NCBI GenBank assembly: GCA_910585165.1
Contig: CAJUBX010000053.1
Coordinates: forward strand, 1-16,215
DNA: 16,215 nt
Direction: 5' to 3'
DNA from: an uncultured Oscillibacter sp.
Lineage (GTDB): Bacteria; Bacillota; Clostridia; Oscillospirales; Oscillospiraceae
This document shows positions 1 to 7,324 of the stretch, in pieces. Every line of letters begins with the position of its first letter. Position 1 is the first letter of the stretch. Under the pieces are notes generated by a model. That model saw only the letters and a list, made by a program, of their open reading frames with translations, was not told where the DNA came from and made no database searches. Both the position numbers and the translations under genes were made by a program.

Positions 1-560
1 TCCAGGTTGGAGAGGGGTTCGTCCATCAGCAGCACCTTGGGCTCCCGGACGATGGCCCGGCCAATGGCGACACGCTGGCGCTGGCCGCCGGAAAGCGCCT
101 TGGGCTTGCGGTCCAGATACTGGGTGATGTCCAGGATGGAGGCGGCCTCCTTGACCCGGCGGTCGATCTCGTCCTTGTCTACCTTGCGCAGTTTCAGGGG
201 GAAAGCCATATTCTCATAGACGGTCATGTGGGGATAGAGGGCGTAGCTCTGGAAGACCATGGCGATGTCCCGGTTTTTGGGCTCCACGTCGTTCATCAGC
301 TTTCCGTCGATGTACAGCTCTCCGCCGGAGATCTCCTCCAATCCGGCAACCATGCGCAGGGTGGTGGACTTGCCGCAGCCGGAGGGACCGACCAGGACGA
401 TGAATTCCTTGTCCGCGATGTCCAGATTGAATTTTTGAACCGCGACCACGCCCGCATCCGTGACCTGGAGGTTCGTTTTCTTCTCGCCGCCCTTTTTCTT
501 CTTCTGGCCGCCGCTGTGGGGGTAGATTTTTGTGATGCCCTTCAGATTCAAGGTAGACAT
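1..560 (-). CDS. ugpC: Sugar ABC transporter ATP-binding protein, UgpC/MsmK family (3' end beyond the left edge)
   Basis: This is the ATPase subunit that powers a CUT1-type carbohydrate importer at the inner face of the membrane. The window holds the first 186 residues. Visible motifs are the Walker A loop GPSGCGKST (58-66), the Q-loop in MVFQSYALYP (101-110), the signature LSGGQRQR (156-163) and Walker B VLLMDEP (176-182). The remaining part, with the D-loop, H-loop and regulatory OB-like domain, lies outside. A lysine/glycine-rich insertion (about 15-36) sits between the first strands; similar insertions are known in clostridial UgpC proteins. The start at 560 lies one base after the TGA of the upstream gene, and its AGGAGG is inside that gene's last codons, so translation is probably coupled. 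It presumably serves the permeases encoded at 5455-7259. Family ATPases are often encoded elsewhere and shared between transporters, so encoding in the same operon is notable. Confidence 0.95.
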   Translation of the reverse strand, partial: MSTLNLKGITKIYPHSGGQKKKKGGEKKTNLQVTDAGVVAVQKFNLDIADKEFIVLVGPSGCGKSTTLRMVAGLEEISGGELYIDGKLMNDVEPKNRDIAMVFQSYALYPHMTVYENMAFPLKLRKVDKDEIDRRVKEAASILDITQYLDRKPKALSGGQRQRVAIGRAIVREPKVLLMDEPLSNL

Positions 561-561
561 A

Positions 562-1308
562 TCAGGTTCCTCCTAATTTTTCTTCAATTTGGAAGTTCTC
601 ATTGATGCCGGGATAAATCAGGAACAGGGCCGGCAGAACCGGCAGCCACAGATTGGTAAACGGCAGCAGCGTCACCGCCAGGAAAAAGAACCGCGCCGTC
701 AGCCCCAGGTAAAGGGCCAGAATCGCCAGTGCGGAAACGCTCCGGGGCAGCTGCCCGATAAAGAGCAGAGCCGAATTTTTCACCAGCTGGGGGAAGGACA
801 GCTCCATCAGCGCCAGCTGGGGCCAGAGGTAAAGGGATACCGCCAGCACCAGCAAAATCCCTGCTGCCAGGGCGGCTCCGGTGACTGTGGAAATACCCAG
901 CGCTCCGGCGTGGAAGAGAAGAAAGGCCTGGGTGGAAAGCAGCCCGCCGCCCAGGGCTCCAGGCAGAAGGGACGCCTTGGCGTTCCGAACCCAAGCCCGG
1001 CGGTAAATCTTCCACCAGAACCCCGGTTCGTCCCGGAGGCCCCGCAGTACCGTGTCCGCAAGGCCGCACAGCTCCGGCCCGGCAACGGCCCCGCCCAAAA
1101 GGCCAAACAGCGGGGCATAGATCAGCACATGGGAGGTCAGGCTGTATGCCAGTCCCAGGATGAAAGGAACGCAGCCCAGCAGAGCCAGGAAGCCCGCCCG
1201 GAACAGATCCCAAAAATCCCGGCTCAAGGTTTCCCACAGGCGGGGGAGGCCCGTCTTACGGGGGAGGTCCCGCTCCGGCGCCCGGTCATGATTTGGCAGA
1301 AATCCCAT
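562..1308 (-). CDS. DUF624/YesL-like multi-pass membrane protein
   Basis: This 248-residue hydrophobic protein has a basic, proline-rich N-terminus (1-35) and then about five or six membrane segments, roughly at 38-58, 61-80, 112-132, 136-162, 180-200 and 205-232. Length, topology and its place in a sugar ABC operon fit the YesL/DUF624 family, whose biochemical role is not established. The start at 1308 has a GGAG-type site 15 nt after the preceding gene's stop. Its last codons carry the ribosome site of the ATPase gene, and the stop is one base before the ATPase ATG. A role as an accessory or stabilising partner of the transporter is only an inference from context. I did not see a catalytic motif. 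Confidence 0.6.
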   Translation of the reverse strand: MGFLPNHDRAPERDLPRKTGLPRLWETLSRDFWDLFRAGFLALLGCVPFILGLAYSLTSHVLIYAPLFGLLGGAVAGPELCGLADTVLRGLRDEPGFWWKIYRRAWVRNAKASLLPGALGGGLLSTQAFLLFHAGALGISTVTGAALAAGILLVLAVSLYLWPQLALMELSFPQLVKNSALLFIGQLPRSVSALAILALYLGLTARFFFLAVTLLPFTNLWLPVLPALFLIYPGINENFQIEEKLGGT

Positions 1309-1323
1309 AGGCCCGCTCCTCTC

Positions 1324-1971
1324 TTAAAACATCCGCTCCCAAAGGAGCCGCGCCCCGGCAAAGGCCGCTTCATCCTTGGGGCCGGTCACAATTCTCTGGG
1401 CAAACCAGAGCCGATCCTCCTGGCAGTTCACCAGCTCCACGTCCCCGCTGCCGGGCCAGTCCTGCCAGGGAATGGTCATATGCTCCCAGTCCATGGCCCC
1501 CTCCGGGGGAAGGGAACCGTCCAGATAGGCCAGCGCCCCGTGGTTCGCCTGAAAATTTTCCGGGTCATCCAGAAGAAAGATGCCGCTCTGGCGGGTATAA
1601 AAGTCCGAGTTCAGCTTATCCACATTGGTGGTCATGACTTGGATGGCCGCGTCGTCCAGGTCGGTGGAGGTATAGTCGATTTGGATGGCATTCACCGCCA
1701 CATGGATTTCCCCATCTCCGTCCACATCGGGACACACGGCCTCCAGAGCCGCTTGGATGGAGGCAATCTCGCCCGGCACAGCGGCATAACGGGTCACCAG
1801 CGCCACGGAGCAGTCATAGGTTTCCCGTGTGACTCGCTCCCAGACGACGCCGCACAGGGCAATCAGGGCCAGCACGGCGCACAGCACATGCAGCCAGTGA
1901 TAGCGCCACCAGTTGTCCCGCCGCTGCTTCGCCGTCAGGCTGGGGTCCTCCCAATATCCTCGTTCCGCCAT
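1324..1971 (-). CDS. Single-pass membrane-anchored protein of unknown function
   Basis: I do not recognise a named family. The protein has 215 residues: a short, charged N-terminus ending in KQRRD, one hydrophobic segment (about 27-44), and an ectodomain of about 170 residues. The charge pattern puts the N-terminus inside and the ectodomain outside. The ectodomain has an acidic DVDGDGE stretch (82-88), like a DxDxDG calcium-binding loop, and a central part (about 110-140) that loosely recalls solute-binding-protein folds. That resemblance is an impression, not a match. There is no lipobox. Its AAGGAGG site is 7-8 nt from the ATG, and the gene sits between GH130_1 and the DUF624 gene. The position suggests a role in mannooligosaccharide sensing or uptake, which is unproven. 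Confidence 0.7.
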   Translation of the reverse strand: MAERGYWEDPSLTAKQRRDNWWRYHWLHVLCAVLALIALCGVVWERVTRETYDCSVALVTRYAAVPGEIASIQAALEAVCPDVDGDGEIHVAVNAIQIDYTSTDLDDAAIQVMTTNVDKLNSDFYTRQSGIFLLDDPENFQANHGALAYLDGSLPPEGAMDWEHMTIPWQDWPGSGDVELVNCQEDRLWFAQRIVTGPKDEAAFAGARLLWERMF

Positions 1972-1990
1972 GGCCGCCTCCTTGTTCTCA

Positions 1991-3172
1991 TTAGCCCTGC
2001 TGCCGCAGATAAGCCAGGTTCCGGTCGATCAATTCACACCGCTGTTTCACGCAGTCCGCGCTGCGGAGAGGGTCCGCCGGGGTATGCAGGGCGAAGTCCA
2101 CCAGCAAATCTACGGTGGTGGAAGCCACATGCAATCGGGTGTCGGCGGAGGCATAGTAGATATAGAGTGTGCCGTTATCATCCACAATCGCCCCGTTTGT
2201 GAATACAACATTGCTGACGTCTCCTACCCGCTCCCCGCCATAGGGGGCGATGAGAAAGCCGGAGGGCTCCGCGATGACACGGGCGGGGTCGTCCGGGGCT
2301 GTCATAAAGACATAGACCACATACCGCAGTCCCGCCGCCGTATTCCGCACACCGTGGGCGATGTGGAGCCAGCCTTGGGCCGTTTTGATGGGCACGGCTC
2401 CCGCGCCGTTTTTGGATTCTGTAATAGTATGGTATTTCCGGCGGCTGGTGATGCGCTCGTGTTCGATCACCGGATGGGTAATATCCTCGCAGAGGCCGAA
2501 GCCGATGCCGCCTCCGCTGCCGGTTTCGATGAAGCCGTCCATGGGGCGGGTATAGAAGGCGTATTTCCCGTCCACAAACTCCGGCAGAAGGCAGACGTTG
2601 CGCTGCTGGGGGCTCTCATTCGTCACCAGATTTGGCAGGCGCTCCCAGGTCTCCAGATCCTTCGTACGGACGATGCCCGCCGCCGCCACCGCCGCGGAGA
2701 GGTCCGGGCTGGACCGGTCCTTGCTCTCGGAGCAGAAGACGCCGTAAATCCAGCCGTCCTCGTGCTGGGTGAGGCGCATGTCGTAGACGTTGGTTTCCTC
2801 GGGGCAGGTATCCGGCAGCTGTATCGGGTAGTCTCGGAACCGGAAACCGTCCACAGGGCTGTCGCTCTCCGCCAAGGCAAAGAAGCTCTTGCGGTCGTTT
2901 CCCTCCACACGGGCCACCAGGCAGTATTTGCCGTTCAGCTTGATCGCCCCGGCGTTGAAGACCGCGTTGACCCCCAGGCGCTCCATAAAGTTGGGGTTGG
3001 TCTCCGGGTTGAAGTCAAAGCGCCAGATCAGCGGCGCGTGCTCCCGTGTGAGCACCGGATTCTGCCACCGGGTGAAGATGCCGTTATAGGCGTCGATGGG
3101 GTGGTTCTCTTTGGTAATCAGCGCCTCATAGCGGGCCTTCTCCCGTTCATAGGCGGTTTCAAACATAGACAT
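1991..3172 (-). CDS. 4-O-beta-D-mannosyl-D-glucose phosphorylase, GH130 subfamily 1
   Basis: This cytoplasmic enzyme cleaves Man-beta-1,4-Glc with phosphate to alpha-mannose-1-phosphate and glucose, the last step of phosphorolytic mannan breakdown (EC 2.4.1.281). The 393 residues fit the family's usual ~390. The N-terminal helix is followed by the TRWQNPVLTREHAP segment (34-47) and the ETNVYDMRLT block. Asp131 in that block matches the family's catalytic acid, both by motif and by numbering in the Bacteroides fragilis enzyme. No signal peptide is present. The start at 3172 has an AAGGAG site at a good distance. A second in-frame ATG two codons later (3166) is less well spaced. The first 14 nt overlap the epimerase gene, so translation is probably coupled to the enzyme that makes its substrate. 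Confidence 0.93.
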   Translation of the reverse strand: MSMFETAYEREKARYEALITKENHPIDAYNGIFTRWQNPVLTREHAPLIWRFDFNPETNPNFMERLGVNAVFNAGAIKLNGKYCLVARVEGNDRKSFFALAESDSPVDGFRFRDYPIQLPDTCPEETNVYDMRLTQHEDGWIYGVFCSESKDRSSPDLSAAVAAAGIVRTKDLETWERLPNLVTNESPQQRNVCLLPEFVDGKYAFYTRPMDGFIETGSGGGIGFGLCEDITHPVIEHERITSRRKYHTITESKNGAGAVPIKTAQGWLHIAHGVRNTAAGLRYVVYVFMTAPDDPARVIAEPSGFLIAPYGGERVGDVSNVVFTNGAIVDDNGTLYIYYASADTRLHVASTTVDLLVDFALHTPADPLRSADCVKQRCELIDRNLAYLRQQG

Positions 3173-4343
3173 CGGGGTCTCTCCTTATCAGTTCCATACA
3201 CATCCGCCCGTTGTGATACGGGCACTTCCAAGGCTCCACTGTGGGCTTGGCCTGGTCAGGGCAGCCCTGTTCATCCAGCCGCCAGTACCACTCGCCGCCG
3301 GGACGGTGGTCCTCCACCTTCTCGGTGATAAACTTCCAGAGTGCGGCGGCGGCGTCCCGGCAGTCGGTGCGCTGAGGGTGCTTGCGGTATTCGTTGACAA
3401 AGCCCAGCAGGGCCTCTGCCTGGACCCACCAGACCCGGTGGGCGTCCACTACGCCGTTTTCACATTCATTGGCAAGGGAGCCGTTCCGAAAAGCGGACTG
3501 CAAGGTACTGTCGGCCAGTTCGCTGTTGATGGCCGCGATCCGCTCAGTCAGCTCCGGGTTTTCCAGCAGTCCGCAGCCCCAGTCGATGAGCCAGCTGGAC
3601 TCGATGTCGTGCCCATAGCTGGTCAGGTCAATGAGAGAGTGGTATTCCTTATCAAAAAAGACGTTCTGACGGCGGTTTTCCGGGTCATAAATCTTTTTCC
3701 CGTACAGCCCTAATATGTAACTCATGGCATTTGCAGTCGCAGGGCTCCGGTTCACCTGGTATAAGCCGGAATAACCCTCAAACACATGGAGAAGGGTATT
3801 CATGGTCCGCTCCGCCAGCACGCCGTTTTCCGACAGCTTCTCATTGCTGACCGGCTGAAAATCCCGGCTGAAGGCTTCCAGATAGCCTCCCTCGTCCCTG
3901 CACTTCTCCTCGATGAGGCGGAAAAGGTTTTCCGCCATGGATAGGGCCTCCTGTTCTCTCGTGAGACGGTAATAGGCACTGAGAGCATAAATGGCAAAGG
4001 CCTGATTATAGGTGTGCTTCGTGTCATCCAGAGGCTTCCCGTCATAGGTCAACGACCAGTAGACGCCGCCGTGGGTTTGGTCCCAGCACTTCTCCCGGAG
4101 GAAGTCGTAGGCATGACGGGCATAGGGGATCAGGGAATTATCTTGGAGGGTCATGGCGGCCTCTGAGAAGAACCAGAGGATGCGGCTGTTCAGAATACAG
4201 CCCTTCTCCGCGCCCCGGTCCAGGCGGTGGTCAAAGTCCATGTAGCCATAATAGCCGCCGTGTTCCTCATCCCGGAGGGCTTTCCAAAAAGGAAGCAGCC
4301 GCTCGGTCAGCATTTCCGCCGCTGCTGTGGCGATGCGCCGCAT
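3159..4343 (-). CDS. AGE-family cellobiose/mannobiose 2-epimerase
   Basis: This enzyme inverts C2 of the reducing-end sugar of beta-1,4-linked disaccharides. Here it most likely converts mannobiose to mannosylglucose, the substrate of the adjacent GH130_1 enzyme. The 394 residues match the (alpha/alpha)6-barrel N-acylglucosamine 2-epimerase/cellobiose 2-epimerase family. Visible blocks are GGYYGYMD (29-36), LNSRILWFFS with Arg54, the HVFEGYSGLY helix (186-195), SYGHDIESSW with His245 and Glu248, VWWVQAE with Trp306 and Glu310, and His377 in PWKCPYHNGR. Both expected catalytic histidines are present. The start at 4343 has a purine-rich AAAGGGGGGA site, and the gene follows GH130_2 by 15 nt. 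It ends 14 nt inside the GH130_1 gene. Sequence alone does not separate preference for cellobiose from preference for mannobiose; the operon argues for mannobiose. Confidence 0.9.
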   Translation of the reverse strand: MRRIATAAAEMLTERLLPFWKALRDEEHGGYYGYMDFDHRLDRGAEKGCILNSRILWFFSEAAMTLQDNSLIPYARHAYDFLREKCWDQTHGGVYWSLTYDGKPLDDTKHTYNQAFAIYALSAYYRLTREQEALSMAENLFRLIEEKCRDEGGYLEAFSRDFQPVSNEKLSENGVLAERTMNTLLHVFEGYSGLYQVNRSPATANAMSYILGLYGKKIYDPENRRQNVFFDKEYHSLIDLTSYGHDIESSWLIDWGCGLLENPELTERIAAINSELADSTLQSAFRNGSLANECENGVVDAHRVWWVQAEALLGFVNEYRKHPQRTDCRDAAAALWKFITEKVEDHRPGGEWYWRLDEQGCPDQAKPTVEPWKCPYHNGRMCMELIRRDPDVYV

Positions 4344-4358
4344 GGGAAATCCCCCCTT

Positions 4359-5372
4359 TCAGCGGACGCCGGCCTCGCGGTCGGTCTCGCTGGTCTCGCT
4401 GTTGTCTTTGATATAGGCGGTGATCTCGTCCACCGTGGTAAAGGCCAGGCCCACATAGCTGTCGGCGCAACCGTAGTAGACGGCGATCCGTCCGGTGTCG
4501 CTGTCGGCCAGGGCGGCGCAGGGGAAGCAGACGTTGGGCACAAAGCCCCGCTCTTCATACCACTCCTCCGGCGTCAGCAGGAAGGTCTTGCACCGATACA
4601 AAACCTTGCTGGGCTCCTCCCGGTCCAGGATCGCGCCGCCGACGGAGTAGACGTAGCCGTTGCAGGTGCCAGTGACACCGTGGTAGAAGAGGAGCCACCC
4701 CTCATCGGTCTCAATGGGAGCCGCTCCGCCGCCGACTTTCAGGTTCTCCCACCAGTTGCCGCTGTGGCCCATCACATGGCGGTGACGGCCCCAGAACTCC
4801 AAATCCGGGCTCTGGCTGAGGAAGATGTCCCCAAAGGGGGTGTGGCCGGAGTCGGAGGGGCGGGAGAGCATGACATACATACCGCCGATCTTCCGGGGGA
4901 AGAGGACGGCGTTGCGGTTGAAGGGGATGAATGGATTTTCCAGGCGGGTGAAGGTCTTGAAATCGCGGGTCTCTGCCATGCCGATGGAGGCTCCATAGAA
5001 GTCCTGGCACCAGATGGCGTAATAGGTATCCTCGACTTTTACCAGTCGAGGGTCGTAGGCGTAGACGGGCTGGGCGGGGTTTCCGTCCTTGTCCACGAAG
5101 GGGATCTTCTCGGTGTCAAAGGACCAGCGGACACCGTCGGCGCTGTGGCCCAGGTAGATGTAGGGTACGCCGTTGGTCTGCTCTCCCCGGAATACGCCGA
5201 TGAACGCGCCCTCGTAGGGGACCACGGCGCTGTTGAAGACACGGGCCACGCCGGGAAGGGGGTTCCGGCCAATGATAGGGTTCTCCCGGCAGCGCCACAG
5301 TGGGGCAGCGCTGTCCTGGGGCCGGTCCTGCCAGGGGATATTCGGCAGGGCGGGACAAATCAATTTGCTCAT
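4359..5372 (-). CDS. Beta-1,4-mannooligosaccharide phosphorylase, GH130 subfamily 2
   Basis: This cytoplasmic enzyme removes the non-reducing mannose from beta-1,4-mannooligosaccharides as mannose-1-phosphate, shortening the chain (EC 2.4.1.319). At 337 residues it is shorter than the GH130_1 paralogue, as usual for this subfamily. Features are the NPIIGRNPLPG block (31-41), the FNSAVVPYEG strand, the catalytic-acid motif YAYDPRL with Asp107, and a late GTCNGYVYSVGGAILD segment that recalls the conserved GH130 five-bladed propeller region. There is no signal peptide. The start at 5372 has only a modest AAAGGGAA site. A strong hairpin lies between this gene and the permease gene (5407-5432), so its expression may differ from the transporter's. 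Substrates are inferred from the family and from the epimerase/GH130_1 neighbours. Confidence 0.9.
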   Translation of the reverse strand: MSKLICPALPNIPWQDRPQDSAAPLWRCRENPIIGRNPLPGVARVFNSAVVPYEGAFIGVFRGEQTNGVPYIYLGHSADGVRWSFDTEKIPFVDKDGNPAQPVYAYDPRLVKVEDTYYAIWCQDFYGASIGMAETRDFKTFTRLENPFIPFNRNAVLFPRKIGGMYVMLSRPSDSGHTPFGDIFLSQSPDLEFWGRHRHVMGHSGNWWENLKVGGGAAPIETDEGWLLFYHGVTGTCNGYVYSVGGAILDREEPSKVLYRCKTFLLTPEEWYEERGFVPNVCFPCAALADSDTGRIAVYYGCADSYVGLAFTTVDEITAYIKDNSETSETDREAGVR

Positions 5373-5406
5373 GCGGTCAGTTCCCTTTCTGAGATGTTCC
5401 CATTTC

Positions 5407-5432
5407 CCCGCCCGGCCGCAAAGCCGGGCGGG
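5407..5432 (-). promoter_or_regulatory. Intercistronic GC-rich hairpin between permease and GH130_2 genes
   Basis: The 10-base arms at 5407-5416 and 5423-5432 are perfectly complementary and enclose a 6-base loop. The hairpin lies in the 82-nt gap. On the minus strand no T-run follows, so it does not look like a complete intrinsic terminator. An mRNA-stability, processing or partial-attenuation element is more likely, separating transporter expression from enzyme expression. Confidence 0.7.
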
Positions 5433-5454
5433 ATGGGAGAAATGAGGTGAGACA

Positions 5455-6294
5455 TCATCCCTTCACTGCACCGGCGGCCATGCCGCTGTAAATTTGGTCC
5501 TGGCAGAGAAGGAAAATGATCAGCGCGGGAATGATGGTGATGAGGACGCCGGCGCAGATGTAGTTGTACTGGCTCCCCATGGGGCCGGTGAAGACGTACA
5601 GGGACGTGGAAACCACGTTGAAACGGGTCTTGTCCTGGAGGTACAGTCCGGCCATGTAGTATTCGTTGTAGGTGCTGACGCCCTTGAGAATGGCGCTGGT
5701 GACGATGGCGGGTTTCAGCAGAGGGAAGAGAATGCGGAAGAAAGCGCCGAAGTAGGAGCAGCCGTCGATGATGGCGGACTCGTCCAGGGTCACGGGCAGG
5801 TTCTCGAAGAATTGCAGGAAGATGTAAATGGTGATGACGTCCGTGCCCAGCATCAGGATAATGTAACCGTGCATGGTGTTCACCAGTCCCAGGCTGTCCA
5901 TGATCTGGTAGACCGTGACCTGGCTGGCGATGCCGGGAATCAGGGTGGCGATCATGAACAGGTTTCGGATCAGGTTGTTGCCGGGGAACTTGAACCGGTC
6001 CAGCACATAGGCCAGCATGGCGCTGATGACCACGCTGCCAACCAAAACACAGATCAGGATCATAAAGCTGTGCAGGAAGGCGCTGCCCAGGTTGGCCTGC
6101 TTCCAGGCGGTGGTGAAGTTGTCAAAATACAGCCAGCTCTTGGGCAGGACCATGACGTTGGTGGTCTGGTATTCCTCCACGCTCTTGAAGGCCGTGATGA
6201 CGCAGGAGACGATGGGCACCAGCGCGACAAAGGCGGCAAAGATCAGCAGGACGTACTTCAAGATGTTGACCAGGGTTTTCTTTCCCTTGTTCAT
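5455..6294 (-). CDS. Carbohydrate ABC transporter permease, MalG/AraQ type
   Basis: This is one of the two transmembrane subunits of the CUT1 importer. The protein of 279 residues has a short basic N-terminus (MNKGKKTLV), about six membrane helices and the cytoplasmic EAA loop. The loop reads ESAIIDGCSYFGAFFRILFP and holds the conserved D-G pair that docks onto the ATPase. I place the start at 6294. It has an AGGAGG site 6-7 nt upstream, and its ATG overlaps the TGA of the preceding permease (ATGA). A longer frame opening at 6357 would run inside the other permease gene and lacks such support. The C-terminus GMAAGAVKG is typical of the family. It should pair with the 6291-7259 permease and the 7325-8725 binding protein. 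Confidence 0.95.
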   Translation of the reverse strand: MNKGKKTLVNILKYVLLIFAAFVALVPIVSCVITAFKSVEEYQTTNVMVLPKSWLYFDNFTTAWKQANLGSAFLHSFMILICVLVGSVVISAMLAYVLDRFKFPGNNLIRNLFMIATLIPGIASQVTVYQIMDSLGLVNTMHGYIILMLGTDVITIYIFLQFFENLPVTLDESAIIDGCSYFGAFFRILFPLLKPAIVTSAILKGVSTYNEYYMAGLYLQDKTRFNVVSTSLYVFTGPMGSQYNYICAGVLITIIPALIIFLLCQDQIYSGMAAGAVKG

Positions 6295-7259
6295 TTCGCC
6301 GCCTCCTTTTTCGTAACGCCGTAGTCGTGGGGCCGGTTTTCCCGGTAATCCAGCCACTTCTCCACCAGCTTCTGTACAATGGTCACCAGCACAATCAGCA
6401 CCAGCAGGACTACTGCCATGGCGCTGGCCAGACCCACCTTCATATCCGTATGAGCCAGCTTGTTCATGACCACGAAGTAGGTGGACGTGCCGAAGGTTCC
6501 GTTGGTGACCACATAGGGCATCTCGAAGACGGACAGCGCGCCGGAGATGGAGAGGATCAGGTTCAGCACCACAATGGTGCGGATGGAAGGAACGATGATG
6601 CTTTTGAACCGCTGCCAGGCGTTGGCGCCGTCCAGGTCGGCGGCCTCATAGAGCGTGGGGTCCACCGAGGCGATGGCGCCGATGAAGAGGACGATGTTCT
6701 GTCCGATGTATTTCCACAGTGAGCAGCAGACCAGGACGATGTTGTTGATGGCCTGGTTTTCCAGCCAGTTGGGGGTGTTGGTGATGCCGATCCAGCCCAG
6801 CAGGGTGTCCAGCACGAAGCCGGGGTTGAGGAAGAACTTGAAGATGAAACCCACAGCGATGCCGCAGATCAGGCAGGGGAAGTACAGCGCACCCCGGAAG
6901 AATTTGCTCCCCCGGACCTTGAAGCTGAGGATGGTGGCGAACAGCAGGGCCAGAGAAATCTGGAACACGGAGCCTACCATGTAGTACAGACTCAGCTTCA
7001 ATGCCTGGAAGCAGTCGCTACGGGTGAACACGTCCATATAGTTCCGCAGGCCCACGAACTCCCGCACCCGCAGGTAGTCCCGGTCGTAGAAACTGAACTG
7101 GACCATCTTGAAAAAGGGAAGGTAAGTAAACGTGAAGAGAAGCAGCAGGGGGACGAACAGGAAGACGAGGGTGCAGATGATCTGCTGTCCCCGCATGGTT
7201 TTGCATTTTTGTACGAAGGTGAGTTTCGGCTTGGCCGCCGGTGTTGGAGCATTGCTCAT
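6291..7259 (-). CDS. Sugar ABC transporter permease, MalF/UgpA type
   Basis: This is the second transmembrane subunit of the importer. The 322 residues begin with a soluble N-terminal stretch rich in Pro, Ala and Lys. The first helix (about 30-52) is followed by a periplasm-side loop and five more helices. The EAA loop YEAADLDGANAWQRFKSIIVP carries the conserved E-A-A and D-G residues. The start at 7259 has a GGGAGG site about 9 nt upstream. The stop overlaps the next permease's ATG by four bases (ATGA), which implies coupled synthesis of the pair. The cytoplasmic tail is basic and ends KKEAAK. In homologous mannan loci this permease pair, with its binding protein, imports mannooligosaccharides; that specificity is inferred here from the operon. 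Confidence 0.95.
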   Translation of the reverse strand: MSNAPTPAAKPKLTFVQKCKTMRGQQIICTLVFLFVPLLLLFTFTYLPFFKMVQFSFYDRDYLRVREFVGLRNYMDVFTRSDCFQALKLSLYYMVGSVFQISLALLFATILSFKVRGSKFFRGALYFPCLICGIAVGFIFKFFLNPGFVLDTLLGWIGITNTPNWLENQAINNIVLVCCSLWKYIGQNIVLFIGAIASVDPTLYEAADLDGANAWQRFKSIIVPSIRTIVVLNLILSISGALSVFEMPYVVTNGTFGTSTYFVVMNKLAHTDMKVGLASAMAVVLLVLIVLVTIVQKLVEKWLDYRENRPHDYGVTKKEAAK

Positions 7260-7289
7260 AGAAGCGGTCCTCCCTTTCTTTCAATGTTG

Positions 7290-7311
7290 CGGGAGGGGGA
7301 AGCCCCTCCCG
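7290..7311 (-). promoter_or_regulatory. Intercistronic hairpin after the binding-protein gene
   Basis: The arms 7290-7298 and 7303-7311 form a perfect 9-bp GC-rich stem with a 4-base loop, in the 65-nt gap between the solute-binding protein and the first permease. No T-run follows on the minus strand. Such hairpins downstream of binding-protein genes commonly protect the upstream mRNA, raising binding protein over permeases. That role is inferred. Confidence 0.7.
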
Positions 7312-7324
7312 TGCGGAGTTGGGC

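Noticed and set aside
589..2202. Long plus-strand open frame (537 codons) opposite the DUF624 and single-pass membrane genes.
   Set aside because: It is antisense to genes with good ribosome sites and sensible topology. Its product is rich in Gln, Arg, Pro and Gly with no recognisable domain, typical of a shadow frame in GC-rich DNA.
1913..3328. Plus-strand open frame of 471 codons opposite GH130_1.
   Set aside because: GH130_1 on the other strand has its full catalytic motif; the antisense product has no family features or ribosome site.
4227..5450. Plus-strand open frame of 407 codons opposite GH130_2.
   Set aside because: The Val/Gly/Ala/Asp-rich product mirrors the codon bias of the real minus-strand gene.
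6295..6357. N-terminal extension of the second permease to 6357.
   Set aside because: It would lie wholly inside the first permease gene and add a non-family, Arg/Pro-rich stretch; the ATGA overlap with AGGAGG marks the real start.
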